32,399 nucleotides of DNA, from positions 1 through 32,399 of IMG/VR virus record IMGVR_UViG_3300031730_000199, one strand, 5' to 3'. The DNA comes from a virus. Below, piece after piece: positions 14,336-22,203 of this stretch. The notes beneath the pieces were generated by a model, which saw nothing but the letters and a program-made list of their open reading frames with translations, had not been told where the DNA came from and searched no databases. Within the stretch, counting starts at the first letter, position 1. Each line of letters opens with the position of its first letter. A program made the position numbers and the translations under genes.

Positions 14336-14829
14336 CGGGCGCTCTCCCACGGCAGGTCATCGGGCATGTCGGCGAAGGCGTGGGCGGCCCCAGCGCTGGG
14401 CTTGGGCGCCATCGGGTCCGGCGTAGCCGTGCCGCCCCGCACCGGCGAGACCTTGGTGGTCTCGTGGTGCTCGACCATCGCCAGCGTGTAGCCGGTAACG
14501 ATGGCGTCGATGACACGCAGCGCCTCGGCCTCCGAGTACGCGCCCAGCGGCTTGTCGAAGCCGATCTCGCCGGCGGCCTCGCCGAAAGACTTGAGGCACC
14601 GGCGCATCGCGCCCAGCTCGATCTCAGAGGGGTCGAACATGGCGACCTCCCTGATGCCGGTGTCCTCGTCCTGCGCCAGCGCGCGGCCGCACAGCATGTG
14701 GAACGCGTCCTGGCAGCGGCGCGAGCAGAACACCCAGTCGATGGGGTAGCGCCGGGGATCGCCGACCCCGTACCGCGGGTCGGTGTGGCCGAATCCCCGG
14801 GCCTGCCGTTTGCAGACCCAGCATTTCAC
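14332..14829 (-). CDS. DUF6511-like zinc-ribbon protein
   Basis: A 165-residue protein starting from GTG (14829), with GAGGGG 5 nt before it. The N-terminus has C3-x2-C6 (MKCWVCKRQARGFGHTD) and C35-x3-C39 (VFCSRRCQDAF), a probable zinc site like that of the DUF6511 family (recalled). The rest is helical and acidic and may bind a partner. Its position between a ssDNA-binding-like protein and a nuclease points to DNA metabolism, but no reaction is known. The gene starts 9 bp after the preceding stop and its own stop overlaps the Cas4-like start. Confidence 0.75.
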   Translation of the reverse strand: MKCWVCKRQARGFGHTDPRYGVGDPRRYPIDWVFCSRRCQDAFHMLCGRALAQDEDTGIREVAMFDPSEIELGAMRRCLKSFGEAAGEIGFDKPLGAYSEAEALRVIDAIVTGYTLAMVEHHETTKVSPVRGGTATPDPMAPKPSAGAAHAFADMPDDLPWESAR

Positions 14830-14838
14830 GGTCTCCCC

Positions 14839-15504
14839 TCACTGCGCCCAGGACGGCTTGCCCGTCACCTTGGCGCGTTGTTGAGAGGGCTGCGCGGCTG
14901 GCGCGGCGGCCGGGCGTGTGGCGGCCCTGGGCGAGGCGCTGGACGCGGCGGCGGATCCGGTGGGGCGGTTGCCGCCCGCAGGGGCCGGGGCCGGCAGGCC
15001 GGACAGCTTGGCGTAGTCGGGGTGGTCAGGCTCCACCGCGAACTTCACGACGTTGCGATCCTGGCCCCGCCCATCCTTCTCCACGTCCACGCGAGCCAGG
15101 AACTCCAGGCCGTCGAGCTCGTGGAAGCCTTCGATGCGGCGCGAGGCCACTGCCTGCGGCGAGTGGTCCTGCGGATGGACGTTGCGCGCGCTGTTGAGCG
15201 CCGCGCGAATGAAGCTGCGCCCCATCTGGCCCCAGGTCGGGCCCTTCTCGGAGTGCAGGCCGATGTTGCTCCACATCTTGCGCTTGGCGTGCGGGCCGGC
15301 GGTGATCACGAACTCGGCCGCCAGATAGATCGAGCCGGTCTCGAAGGACTCGGTGGCGTAGCCGCCTTCCCAGCCGTTCTCGGGCACGTCGCAGCCACCG
15401 GGCTTCAAGGTCATGCGCACCGGCACCAGGGTGCCGCGCGGGATGAGGTCGAAGCCTTGCTGTTGTTCGGCGTCGTTGAAGTCTTGCCAGGCGTTGTTGG
15501 TCAT
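14839..15504 (-). CDS. Possible ssDNA-binding/recombination protein
   Basis: A 221-residue protein. The N-terminal about 165 residues are beta-rich (DLIPRGTLVPVRMTLKPGG; IYLAAEFVITAGPHAKRKMW), compatible with an OB-like fold. The C-terminal about 50 residues are an Ala/Pro/Ser-rich disordered tail ending KPSWAQ. It lacks the acidic DDDIPF tail of bacterial SSB. It is directly coupled to the Sak4-like ATPase (ATGA overlap), and Sak4 proteins usually travel with an SSB, which is why I propose this role. It could equally be an unrelated structural or helper protein. Confidence 0.5.
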   Translation of the reverse strand: MTNNAWQDFNDAEQQQGFDLIPRGTLVPVRMTLKPGGCDVPENGWEGGYATESFETGSIYLAAEFVITAGPHAKRKMWSNIGLHSEKGPTWGQMGRSFIRAALNSARNVHPQDHSPQAVASRRIEGFHELDGLEFLARVDVEKDGRGQDRNVVKFAVEPDHPDYAKLSGLPAPAPAGGNRPTGSAAASSASPRAATRPAAAPAAQPSQQRAKVTGKPSWAQ

Positions 15505-16373
15505 TGCGATTGCTCCGTGAAGTCGTGGGTGTGGGTGGTGTCAGGGGTGGTGTTCTTGGCCTGGTGGACCGGCGTCATGGCGCTGGCGCACTTCGCGATC
15601 AGTGCCCCCAGGTCGGGCGGCTCCAGCAGCTCAAGCCGGCCGCTGCGGTCCTTGGCCGGGAAGCCAAACGGATTGACCGTGTGGGTGACGAAGGCTCGGT
15701 ACGTGCTGTCGTCCTCGGCCCGGATCTCGGCCAAGGTCACGACCTCGTCGACGATGCCGGGCAGTTCCAGGCTGGTCTTGCTGCCCTCGATCTGCGGCAC
15801 GAACACCTTGCGGTTGAAGTCGTCCAGGCGTTCGTCCAGGATGCAGACGAAGATGACGTTCTTGCCGCGGGCGTGCTGCAGATGCGTCAGGGCGCCGACC
15901 ATCTCCTGGCCCAGCAGCCCGTAGGCGGCGCGCAAGTCGAGCTTGCCGGTGCGGTCGCTGACCGCGCCGGGCTGCGCCTTGCACCACGCGAAGCACTGGC
16001 GCGACAACTGCGTGATCGAGTCCAGGAAGAAGGTCTGGTAGTGCTCGAGCTGGGCCGGGTCGCCGAACTTCTCCACGACGTGGTCGTAGTGCGCCTGCGA
16101 GAAGCTGCTCGCGGGCGATAGCGAGCGGTCCGGGCCTGCGAGGAAGACAAAGAAGTCGCGGCTCTCGGGCCAGGACGCCGGGCGGATGGTGTCGCCCGGC
16201 CAGTCGGCCACGGCCAGGTCGCCAGCCTCGATGTCGAGGAACAGCGTGGTGGCGGGGTCGAGGTCCTTCAGGCGCGAGGTCTTGCCGATGCCGGACTTGC
16301 CCAGCAACAGCAGCTTCACGCCTTTGCGCTCAGCCATGCGCTGGGCCGCAGACACGATGGGAAGCCGGCTCAT
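15501..16373 (-). CDS. RecA-like AAA ATPase, Sak4-type phage recombinase
   Basis: A 290-residue protein. Walker A GKSGIGKTS is at 25-33, FLDIEAGD at 45-52 and Walker B FFLDS at about 115-119. This short RecA-core layout, without the extra N- and C-terminal domains of RecA, fits the Sak4/AAA_24 phage ATPases that promote strand annealing. The start ATG 16373 overlaps the stop of the preceding gene, and the stop overlaps the next start. A longer frame to 16691 exists but would read through the upstream gene and is rejected. Sak4 proteins need an SSB partner, here perhaps the next gene. Confidence 0.88.
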   Translation of the reverse strand: MSRLPIVSAAQRMAERKGVKLLLLGKSGIGKTSRLKDLDPATTLFLDIEAGDLAVADWPGDTIRPASWPESRDFFVFLAGPDRSLSPASSFSQAHYDHVVEKFGDPAQLEHYQTFFLDSITQLSRQCFAWCKAQPGAVSDRTGKLDLRAAYGLLGQEMVGALTHLQHARGKNVIFVCILDERLDDFNRKVFVPQIEGSKTSLELPGIVDEVVTLAEIRAEDDSTYRAFVTHTVNPFGFPAKDRSGRLELLEPPDLGALIAKCASAMTPVHQAKNTTPDTTHTHDFTEQSQ

Positions 16374-16879
16374 GCGTCGGTCCAATCGAATGTCAGCGTG
16401 ATGGCCGCCTTGCCGGGTTCCACCGTGCGCGCACCGGCGAACTGCTGCTGCAGCACTGGCGGCCAGTTCGTGTACTTCGATTCGGGCACCGAGAGTTTGA
16501 CGTCGAGGTAGGACTCGATCGGCTCGCCGGACGCGACGATGCGCTGGGCGATCTCGCCCAGTTGCTTCTGGTCCCAGCTGACCTTCTTGGGCTGCTCGAA
16601 CTTGACGCGCAACGGGCCGTCGTTGACGTGTGCGGTGCCGAAGTCGCGGCCGGACTCGCGCAGCGCGGTGCGGGCCTGCTCGCCGTAGCACTGCTCGAGC
16701 GCTGCGTCGAACTTGGTCCGGGTTTTCTTGAGCGTGGCCTGGGCGGCGTCGAGGTGGGCATCAATGGCGCACTTGTGCTCGGGCGCCAGCTTTGCCAGTT
16801 GGCTCACGGACAGCTCCGCGAGGTTGAGGCCCAGCTCAGCGGGCAGAACGCTCAGGTCGTAGGGGGTTGGGTTGCTCAT
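16370..16879 (-). CDS. Hypothetical phage protein in recombination operon, 169 aa
   Basis: Helical in the middle (AHLDAAQATLKKTRTKFDAA) and beta-rich at the C-terminus (VEPGKAAITLTFDWTDA). The stretch VPESKYTNWPPVLQQQF is a recurrent feature of phage proteins I have seen near recombination genes. I know no function. GAGG lies about 9 nt before the ATG. It is 11 bp after the HTH gene and overlaps the Sak4-like gene, so it is part of the same transcript. Confidence 0.6.
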   Translation of the reverse strand: MSNPTPYDLSVLPAELGLNLAELSVSQLAKLAPEHKCAIDAHLDAAQATLKKTRTKFDAALEQCYGEQARTALRESGRDFGTAHVNDGPLRVKFEQPKKVSWDQKQLGEIAQRIVASGEPIESYLDVKLSVPESKYTNWPPVLQQQFAGARTVEPGKAAITLTFDWTDA

Positions 16880-16890
16880 CGCCGCCTGCC

Positions 16891-17154
16891 TCACGAGTAC
16901 GCCCGGGTGAAGGTCGAGTAGCGCGCAACGCGCCGCTCGAAGGCTTCGACCTCGGAGATCAGGTAGGTGACACGGGCGCCGAGCTTGCAGAAGACCGGGC
17001 CGAGCTGTTCTTGGCGCCAGCGGCGCAGGGTCTTGACCGAGAGCCCCCAGCGGGTGGCGAGTTCGGTTTCGTCGAGGGCCAGGCGCGCGGGCTCTGCTTG
17101 CGGGCGCTGCTGGGCATGCCGTGCAGGTTTGTGAATCGGGACTTGGACTTGCAT
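16891..17154 (-). CDS. Helix-turn-helix protein, first gene of the replication operon
   Basis: An 87-residue protein. LDETELATRWGLSVKTLRRW (about 26-45) is an HTH of the MerR/AlpA kind, followed by a wing (LGARVTYLISEVEAFERRVA). The start is ATG 17154, with AAGGAGG nine bases upstream; an in-frame ATG at 17184 lacks this. Being the first gene of the minus operon, and adjoining the four-repeat array at 17204-17244, it is a candidate regulator of its own promoter or of the divergent gene. That link is inference. Confidence 0.8.
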   Translation of the reverse strand: MQVQVPIHKPARHAQQRPQAEPARLALDETELATRWGLSVKTLRRWRQEQLGPVFCKLGARVTYLISEVEAFERRVARYSTFTRAYS

Positions 17155-17203
17155 TTCGATGTGCCTCCTTGATGAATAGGGCACATCGAAGTCTCCGCAC
17201 GGA

Positions 17204-17244
17204 TTTGTGGTCCGTTTGTGGTTCGTTTATGGGGCCATTTATGG
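17204..17244. promoter_or_regulatory. Four helically phased TTTRTGG repeats
   Basis: TTTGTGG at 17204 and 17215, then TTTATGG at 17226 and 17238. The spacings are 11, 11 and 12 bp, so all face one side of the helix. They lie between the HTH gene (start 17154, minus) and the second Cas4-like gene (start 17337, plus). This looks like an operator or iteron array; no promoter hexamers were firmly identified around it. Confidence 0.7.
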
Positions 17245-17336
17245 TTCTGCCGCAGCCCTCGGTTTGCGGCGTGGCTGTTCGACTCGGACTGCTGAACGGT
17301 GCGACTTATTGGCGCGGTCTCGGGCAAACTTCCGCT

Positions 17337-18236
17337 GTGCGAACGCCATCCGTCACTTCAATCGAACCACGCGGATCGCAGGGCCGTGCCCCAACCAAAA
17401 CGCCCTGGGAACGCTTCGCCCTGGATGTCCTGCCGGTGACCTACATCGCCGAGCAGTGCTACTGCGAACAGCGGGTGCACCTGTGGCTGAAGAAGCCGAG
17501 TTCGATGGTGTCGATTCCGCGTGAGAAGGAGATGCTCGGGGGCCCGGCACTTGCCCTGCGGCACGCCGCAGACGCGGGGCTCACCTTCCACGCGCAAGCC
17601 GCCGCGCTTTCCCGGCCTGTCACTCAGACCACGCTTCGCAAGGTCCTTCGGTCAGAGCCGTCGGTGGTGTTGGTCGAGTCGCCGCTGCAGGCCCTGTTCG
17701 AGGGTTTTCCCATCACCGGGATACCTGATGCGGTGCACTTCGAGCAGGCAGTGGCGCGCTGCGTTCTCGACTACAAGGTCACCGACTCGAACCAGTTGCA
17801 GATGAGCCACCGCGTGCAGTTGTGGCTGTACGGCTGGCTGTTGCAAGAGTCCAGCTTTAAGTTGTCCGATGCCCTGATGGTCAGCGTGCTTGTGCCCAGC
17901 GCGAGCGCGGTCGCCTTCGAGAAACTTAACGAGGTCGAGCGTCAAGACTTGGCGGTGACGGTGCACCACCATGCTCGCGCCGTCGTCGATGGCGAGCCGG
18001 AGCGGGAGAACTGGTACGTCAAGAAGCTGGCGTTGTCCGATGGGTTCTGGGTGCGGTTGCGCATCTTTCGGTATGACCGGCGAAAGGCCAAGCGCGAGTT
18101 GGCGTTCTTCGCGCAGTACTGGAGAGGTGAACGTGCGGCGATTCCATCTAAAAACTTGCGCAAGTGCCGCGTGTGTCTCTACAACAGCACGGGCGCGTGC
18201 AAGAAAGCCCTCGTGCCCTTTGAGGGCGCTCCGTAG
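17337..18236 (+). CDS. Second PD-(D/E)XK nuclease, Cas4-like
   Basis: About 299 residues. Cysteines C41/C43 near the start (IAEQCYCEQRVHLWL) and KCRVCLYNSTGACKKA at the C-terminus suggest an iron-sulphur cluster. Catalytic motifs are GIPD (D131), VLDYK (D145, K147) and Q161 to Y165. The start is uncertain: I use GTG 17337, because the protein's conserved part begins just after it; ATGs at 17230 and 17240 fall within the repeat array. It is transcribed away from the operon that holds the other Cas4-like nuclease (only the shared motif plan links them), and converges with the unknown gene ending at 18436. Its substrate cannot be told from sequence. Confidence 0.82.
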   Translation: MRTPSVTSIEPRGSQGRAPTKTPWERFALDVLPVTYIAEQCYCEQRVHLWLKKPSSMVSIPREKEMLGGPALALRHAADAGLTFHAQAAALSRPVTQTTLRKVLRSEPSVVLVESPLQALFEGFPITGIPDAVHFEQAVARCVLDYKVTDSNQLQMSHRVQLWLYGWLLQESSFKLSDALMVSVLVPSASAVAFEKLNEVERQDLAVTVHHHARAVVDGEPERENWYVKKLALSDGFWVRLRIFRYDRRKAKRELAFFAQYWRGERAAIPSKNLRKCRVCLYNSTGACKKALVPFEGAP

Positions 18237-18413
18237 CCACGGATGCCGACGAAGTGCTTGGCAGTACCTCGCGCCGCGCTCGGTGCCTGCCCCTGCAACG
18301 ACGAACACCTGCCGCAATTCTCCGTGGCGCGCATGTCCCGCGTGCGTGAGGATCTGGCGTCCGGCGACGCAGCCGAAGCAGCCGAAGCAGCACGTGTTCC
18401 ACGGGTGAGGTAA

Positions 18414-18434
18414 CAGCAGGGGATGGTCCTGCTG
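18414..18434 (-). terminator. Hairpin at end of the 318-aa gene
   Basis: CAGCAGG (18414-18420) pairs with CCTGCTG (18428-18434) around a 7-base loop, directly after the stop at 18436 on the minus strand and followed by TTACC. A plausible weak terminator for the immunity block. Confidence 0.5.
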
Positions 18435-18435
18435 G

Positions 18436-19392
18436 TCATGGTTTGCGGCGCACCCTGTACCGCGCCCGCTGGGCCTTCTCGATCACATCTTCGCGAGCGG
18501 CCACGCCGCCGAAGGCATCGTCGAACGACTGGTAGCCGGTGTTGGCCAGCGCGTTGACCTCGGCCCACGACAGTTCCGGCGGCGCCTTGTTTTCCACACC
18601 CCACATCGTCTTGACGATCTTGGCCCGCTCGGGCGACAACTCGCGCGACTGCTTGAAGTGGGGCAGTCTCAGGCGCAGGCCCTGCAGGAACTGCTCAGGC
18701 TCGGGAACACTGGACGCCACCCGGCTGCGCAGAACCCGCTCGAACGCTGGCGCATCGAACCGAGCCTGGCCCTGGTCGTCCAGGCCGATGAAGTCGTTCA
18801 GCACGCGCGGCGCATGGACATGCCATGGTTCGGCGGCGACCGCCCGTAGGAGCAGGACGATCCCGCCGCACGGCCAGATCGGGTCATTCAGGACCGCTCG
18901 GAGTGCCTCCACCGGCGCCCGCGCCCACAGCCGGGCCACGAACACCGGGACCCAGTCGTCGCTCCCGGCGACGCGGGCCGCGCCCAAGTGCCACAGGTGG
19001 TCCGGTACCCGAGCCGGCTGTCGAGAGCGGTCGCGCCGCTCGATGCCGATCCAGTCCGCCAGATCGTCCAGCCAGGCCTGCACGTTGAACGAGTAGACCG
19101 CGATCTCCTCCAGCGCTTGCGTGAGCCTGCAGGGCCGATAGCCTGGTGCCGTGTAGCTGAACGTGCCGGCCTCTTCGTCGATCTCGACTTCCACGTCGAT
19201 CTCGTCGTCAAACAGCGGTACCGGGATGTGCGACAGGTGGCCATGCGGAACAATCCAGCGCCGCTGCAGGAATGGCTGCGCCCGGCTGAGCAACTGGGGC
19301 GCGCAGATCCGCTCCTGCGGGCTGCGCACCCGCTCCATCGTGGACAGGAACTGCTCAAACAGGCAGCCCGGCTGCATCACGCCCGAGGGCAT
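18436..19392 (-). CDS. Hypothetical protein, last gene of the immunity block
   Basis: About 318 residues, acidic and rich in Trp and Pro in places (for example VQAWLDDLADWIGIERRD; IWPCGGIVLLLRAVAA). It has no recognised domain, signal peptide or clear membrane segment; a beta-rich part at about 50-95 includes DDEIDVEVEIDEEAGTF, and the rest is helical. The start is set at ATG 19392, where GAGG lies six bases upstream and overlaps the stop of the 466-aa gene. ATG 19413 and GTG 19419 are possible. It is probably translated together with the 466-aa gene, so they may work as a pair. I do not recognise the function. Confidence 0.6.
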   Translation of the reverse strand: MPSGVMQPGCLFEQFLSTMERVRSPQERICAPQLLSRAQPFLQRRWIVPHGHLSHIPVPLFDDEIDVEVEIDEEAGTFSYTAPGYRPCRLTQALEEIAVYSFNVQAWLDDLADWIGIERRDRSRQPARVPDHLWHLGAARVAGSDDWVPVFVARLWARAPVEALRAVLNDPIWPCGGIVLLLRAVAAEPWHVHAPRVLNDFIGLDDQGQARFDAPAFERVLRSRVASSVPEPEQFLQGLRLRLPHFKQSRELSPERAKIVKTMWGVENKAPPELSWAEVNALANTGYQSFDDAFGGVAAREDVIEKAQRARYRVRRKP

Positions 19393-19400
19393 CTGCCGCC

Positions 19401-20801
19401 TCAGTACTCCCATGCGCACCCCAGCCGGACGAGCTGCGCGAAGACCAGGTCCCGGTCTGCCTCGGTCTTGCAGCGGTCGCTCAGCCCGTTCGGTGCGCGG
19501 ACCTCCACCGTGACGGTGCGCGCCCGGCGCTGGGCCTGGCGCGCAAGACGCAAGGACAGCTTGACCTCCAGGATGTCATAGCCGACGAAGTCTGCAAGCC
19601 CGTAGTCCTCGCGCGCCACGTCGTAGACACTGCGCTCTTCATCGCGATGCCGCCGGATGCGCAGGTCGCTCTGCACGATGCGAGTCATCGAGTGGCCGCG
19701 GAACGGGACCTCCCGGGTGTGCGACCTGGACACGACGAGATGCTGGATCGCGATGTCTTCGATGCCATCGATGCGGTGGGTCTTGAGGCGCGCCAGCATG
19801 CCCGCGTCTGAGAAGCCGATCAGTTCGAATTCGCGCATCGGCATGGTGCGGATGTCGCCGCTGCCGCCCAGCACCACGTCACGGAACAGCGCCGCCAGCG
19901 CCGGCCGACTGGCCTTGTCGTCGCAGAAGATGCCGAGCGCGCCTTGCCCAGGCTGCCAGGCGAAACGGACCTGGGTCACGGCCGGTTCGTCCCGCTCGAT
20001 CACCTCGCCGTCATCCAACTGCTGGTAGTGCACCCGCTTGCCGTTGAACAAGGCGCTGAGCGTGTAGAGCGTGACCGGCTCGCCAGGCTGGGCCGCATCG
20101 CGGCGCACGAACGCTTCGATCACGATGTCCTCCGGATCGATCTGAGGAAACATCGCCACCAGGCCCGCCCGCAGTGCCGCCTGCGTGTCGTCGTCCAGCA
20201 GCGGTTGCACGTCCTTGGGACCGAGGTAGTGGCTGGAGTACTTGCCGGCCTGCGCCTGGCGCAGCATCTCCTGGCGGGTCTCGGCATGGTCGAAGCAGCG
20301 GTCCTTGGATCCGGCGATGCACTCCTGACCCAGGTACAGCCACAGGGCCAGGGTGAACTTGTCGTCAGGCACCGGGATGCTGGCGCCGCTGTCCGTGGCA
20401 GCGGGGCCGGCGTCGTCCAGCACCTCACCCATGGCCAGCGCGCCGGATTCGTCGCACAGCAGCACGATGCGTTCGGCTGCACGCTCCAGGCGGGCCTGGA
20501 TGGCGATTGAGAAATCCGCGACCGCCGCGAACACGGCATTGCGCGAAGCGACGGCAAGCGGGCCGACGGCCTCGACCAGCGGTGCCACCGAGGCCGGACT
20601 GCCGGTGGCATGCTCCAGCAGGGTTTGCAGCAGGGCAGGGCGCCGCGCCCGGCGTACCAGCTTGACGAAGTGCTCCATGTGGGCCAGCCGATCCGGCCCC
20701 TCGTCACGGGTGCGGGCCCGCGCCTTCTTCTCAGTCTCAGGCATCAGCGGCGCCGCCGCGGGGAGTTGTTGTTGTTCGACGGAGGCGGCCGTGGTCGGCA
20801 T
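19401..20801 (-). CDS. Hypothetical 466-aa protein
   Basis: No family is recognised. The first about 40 residues are low-complexity and charged. Residues about 40-110 are helical (EHFVKLVRRARRPALLQTLL). The middle (about 150-330) is alpha/beta, with FDHAETRQEMLRQAQAGKYS and QVRFAWQPGQGALGIFCDDK. The C-terminal third is basic and strand-rich (ILEVKLSLRLARQAQRRART; TVTVEVRAPNGLSDR). The last part resembles a nucleic-acid or partner-binding sheet, but this is only an impression. It has its own probable promoter and leader after the terminator at 20855-20882, with AAGG 9 nt before the ATG. It is coupled to the 318-aa gene. Its place next to repressor and protease suggests phage immunity or exclusion. 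Confidence 0.6.
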   Translation of the reverse strand: MPTTAASVEQQQLPAAAPLMPETEKKARARTRDEGPDRLAHMEHFVKLVRRARRPALLQTLLEHATGSPASVAPLVEAVGPLAVASRNAVFAAVADFSIAIQARLERAAERIVLLCDESGALAMGEVLDDAGPAATDSGASIPVPDDKFTLALWLYLGQECIAGSKDRCFDHAETRQEMLRQAQAGKYSSHYLGPKDVQPLLDDDTQAALRAGLVAMFPQIDPEDIVIEAFVRRDAAQPGEPVTLYTLSALFNGKRVHYQQLDDGEVIERDEPAVTQVRFAWQPGQGALGIFCDDKASRPALAALFRDVVLGGSGDIRTMPMREFELIGFSDAGMLARLKTHRIDGIEDIAIQHLVVSRSHTREVPFRGHSMTRIVQSDLRIRRHRDEERSVYDVAREDYGLADFVGYDILEVKLSLRLARQAQRRARTVTVEVRAPNGLSDRCKTEADRDLVFAQLVRLGCAWEY

Positions 20802-20854
20802 GCAGTGCTACCTTTCAGATTGAATGCGCGATTGCGCGAGTGGTTAACAGTCGA

Positions 20855-20882
20855 GCGAAAGAAATGCCGGCACGCGGCCGGC
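20855..20882 (-). terminator. Intrinsic terminator after the ImmA-like gene
   Basis: On the minus strand GCCGGC (20882-20877), loop CGCGT, GCCGGC (20871-20866), then ATTTCTTTC. The stem with a U-rich tail lies about 20 bp after the stop at 20903 and would separate the HTH-ImmA transcript from the downstream 466-aa gene. Confidence 0.6.
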
Positions 20883-20902
20883 GGGGATTCAGTGAACTGG
20901 GG

Positions 20903-21730
20903 TCAGCGGCGAGCGTCGTTGCGCGGTGCGGAGGGTGGCAGGTAGCCGTAGCGCTCCATGCGGACTTCGATGAAGCGCCGGTGCACGCCGAAGCGCGGCG
21001 CCAGGGCCTTTTGCAAGGCCTCCACGGCACCGGCCTGACCCTCGGCAGTCAGCTGCAATGACGCACCCGGCAGGTCCGGATCCAGTGAAGGGCTGTGCTG
21101 GATCTGCACCCCGTGCGCCGCGGCCAGGTCCTCGATCGCGCGCCGCAGGGCCAGTCGCGGCACGAGCAGGGAGCCCATGAACTCGTTGGCGCGTAGTTCG
21201 GCAAAGTGGACCTCGCGCGGGATCTGAAGCCCAGGCGCGGCCGCTGCTGCCAGATGATCGGCATCACGCGTCGTGGTGCGGTAGGCCTTATGCGCCCGGG
21301 GATCCACGTCGTCGAACAAGCCGGGCCCGCGCGCCGCGGCGGCAATCCAACCCGGGGCATCGAAGATGGCATGCCCCAGTTCGTGCGCGAAGGTGCTGAG
21401 CATCAGCGCGTCGCCGGATTCCGTCGCCACCGGCGAGATGGCCAGCACGGCGGCGTCCGTCCCGGCGTGGGGATCGAACTCGCACACGCCCAGCACCGGC
21501 TGGCCTTGTTCGTCAGTGACCGGGTGCTCGGTGTCCACCCACAGATCGAAGGCGATGCCGTTGATCCGCAGGCCGTCCAGGCCCTTCAGGGTGGCCAGCG
21601 GGATCGCATCGGTCTGTGCCGTGACGAGCTGCAGGCGGGCCTGCGCCGCGACGCGCTCCACTTCAGAATGCTTCAGGTACCGGGGCAGCTTGCGGTCGCA
21701 GCACCGGTAGTCCAGGGTCAGCACCGGCAT
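20903..21730 (-). CDS. ImmA/IrrE-family metallopeptidase
   Basis: A 275-residue protein. The zinc motif HELGH is at 116-120 (preceded by ALMLSTFA), and E178 in FAELRANEFMGSLLVP is the likely third ligand. Members cleave or inactivate phage and integrative-element repressors of the XRE class, thereby inducing the element, as in the ICEBs1 ImmR/ImmA pair. The gene starts one base after the XRE gene's stop, so both are co-translated. That tight coupling to an XRE repressor supports the repressor-protease role here; the substrate is inferred. Confidence 0.88.
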   Translation of the reverse strand: MPVLTLDYRCCDRKLPRYLKHSEVERVAAQARLQLVTAQTDAIPLATLKGLDGLRINGIAFDLWVDTEHPVTDEQGQPVLGVCEFDPHAGTDAAVLAISPVATESGDALMLSTFAHELGHAIFDAPGWIAAAARGPGLFDDVDPRAHKAYRTTTRDADHLAAAAAPGLQIPREVHFAELRANEFMGSLLVPRLALRRAIEDLAAAHGVQIQHSPSLDPDLPGASLQLTAEGQAGAVEALQKALAPRFGVHRRFIEVRMERYGYLPPSAPRNDARR

Positions 21731-22009
21731 TCACTGGCCCCCAGCGCTCTGGCGGCGGTACATGCGAACCACGGCACCCACGTCCTGCTGCATGTCCGGC
21801 GGCAGGCGCCGGGCCTCGATGAACGCCTCGTCCGGGTCCTCGCCCAGGATCTCGGCCGCATTGCGGATCAGGTCGTCCTTGGGGGGCTTTTCCATCTCGC
21901 GCTCGATGCGTGACCAGTACGCGGGCGAGATGTCCAGGCGCCGGGCGAAGTCGTTCATCGCGATGCCCTTGGCGTCCCGCTTCTGCCGGATGTATGAGCC
22001 GAATCCCAT
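21731..22009 (-). CDS. XRE-family repressor-like HTH protein
   Basis: A 92-residue protein beginning MGFGSYIRQKRDAKGIAMND, with the XRE helix-turn-helix at about 5-60 (ARRLDISPAYWSRIEREMEK). The remainder is a short helical tail, so it lacks the long C-terminal domain of CI-type, RecA-cleaved repressors. Induction would therefore need an outside protease, which the next gene supplies. GAGG lies seven bases before ATG 22009. Its promoter overlaps an SOS box. Confidence 0.87.
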   Translation of the reverse strand: MGFGSYIRQKRDAKGIAMNDFARRLDISPAYWSRIEREMEKPPKDDLIRNAAEILGEDPDEAFIEARRLPPDMQQDVGAVVRMYRRQSAGGQ

Positions 22010-22046
22010 GCGATGACCTCGTTGCGTGATTAGTGAACGGAGAGAA

Positions 22047-22062
22047 CTGTATAAATATACAG
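22047..22062. promoter_or_regulatory. LexA (SOS) box overlapping the repressor promoter
   Basis: CTGTATAAATATACAG is a perfect inverted repeat of seven bases with a two-base centre and keeps the CTG-N10-CAG form of the beta/gammaproteobacterial LexA site. On the minus strand it covers the -10 element of the repressor promoter. It could also be the repressor's own operator. Confidence 0.75.
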
Positions 22063-22074
22063 GTGTGCTGTCAA
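22048..22074 (-). promoter_or_regulatory. Promoter of the repressor-ImmA operon
   Basis: -35 TTGACA (22074-22069) and -10 TATACA (22053-22048), with 15 bp between, read on the minus strand. The spacing is a little short. The expected start point gives a leader of about 30 nt before ATG 22009. Confidence 0.6.
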
Positions 22075-22203
22075 CAGGCACTGCGTGGGGTGCCGTCCGG
22101 GCGTGCGGCTCACCGGCTTCGGTGCCGATTGCCCTGCGTTGCCATCCTGTTCAGGGATTCCGGCCGAGCATCCTGCCCGTTGCAATTCCCCGGATCTGTC
22201 CCG

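Noticed and set aside
15501-16691. A longer N-terminus (to 16691) for the Sak4-like ATPase
   Set aside because: The extra 106 residues read through the preceding gene out of frame and are Arg-rich; ATG 16373 has the ATGA overlap seen throughout the operon.
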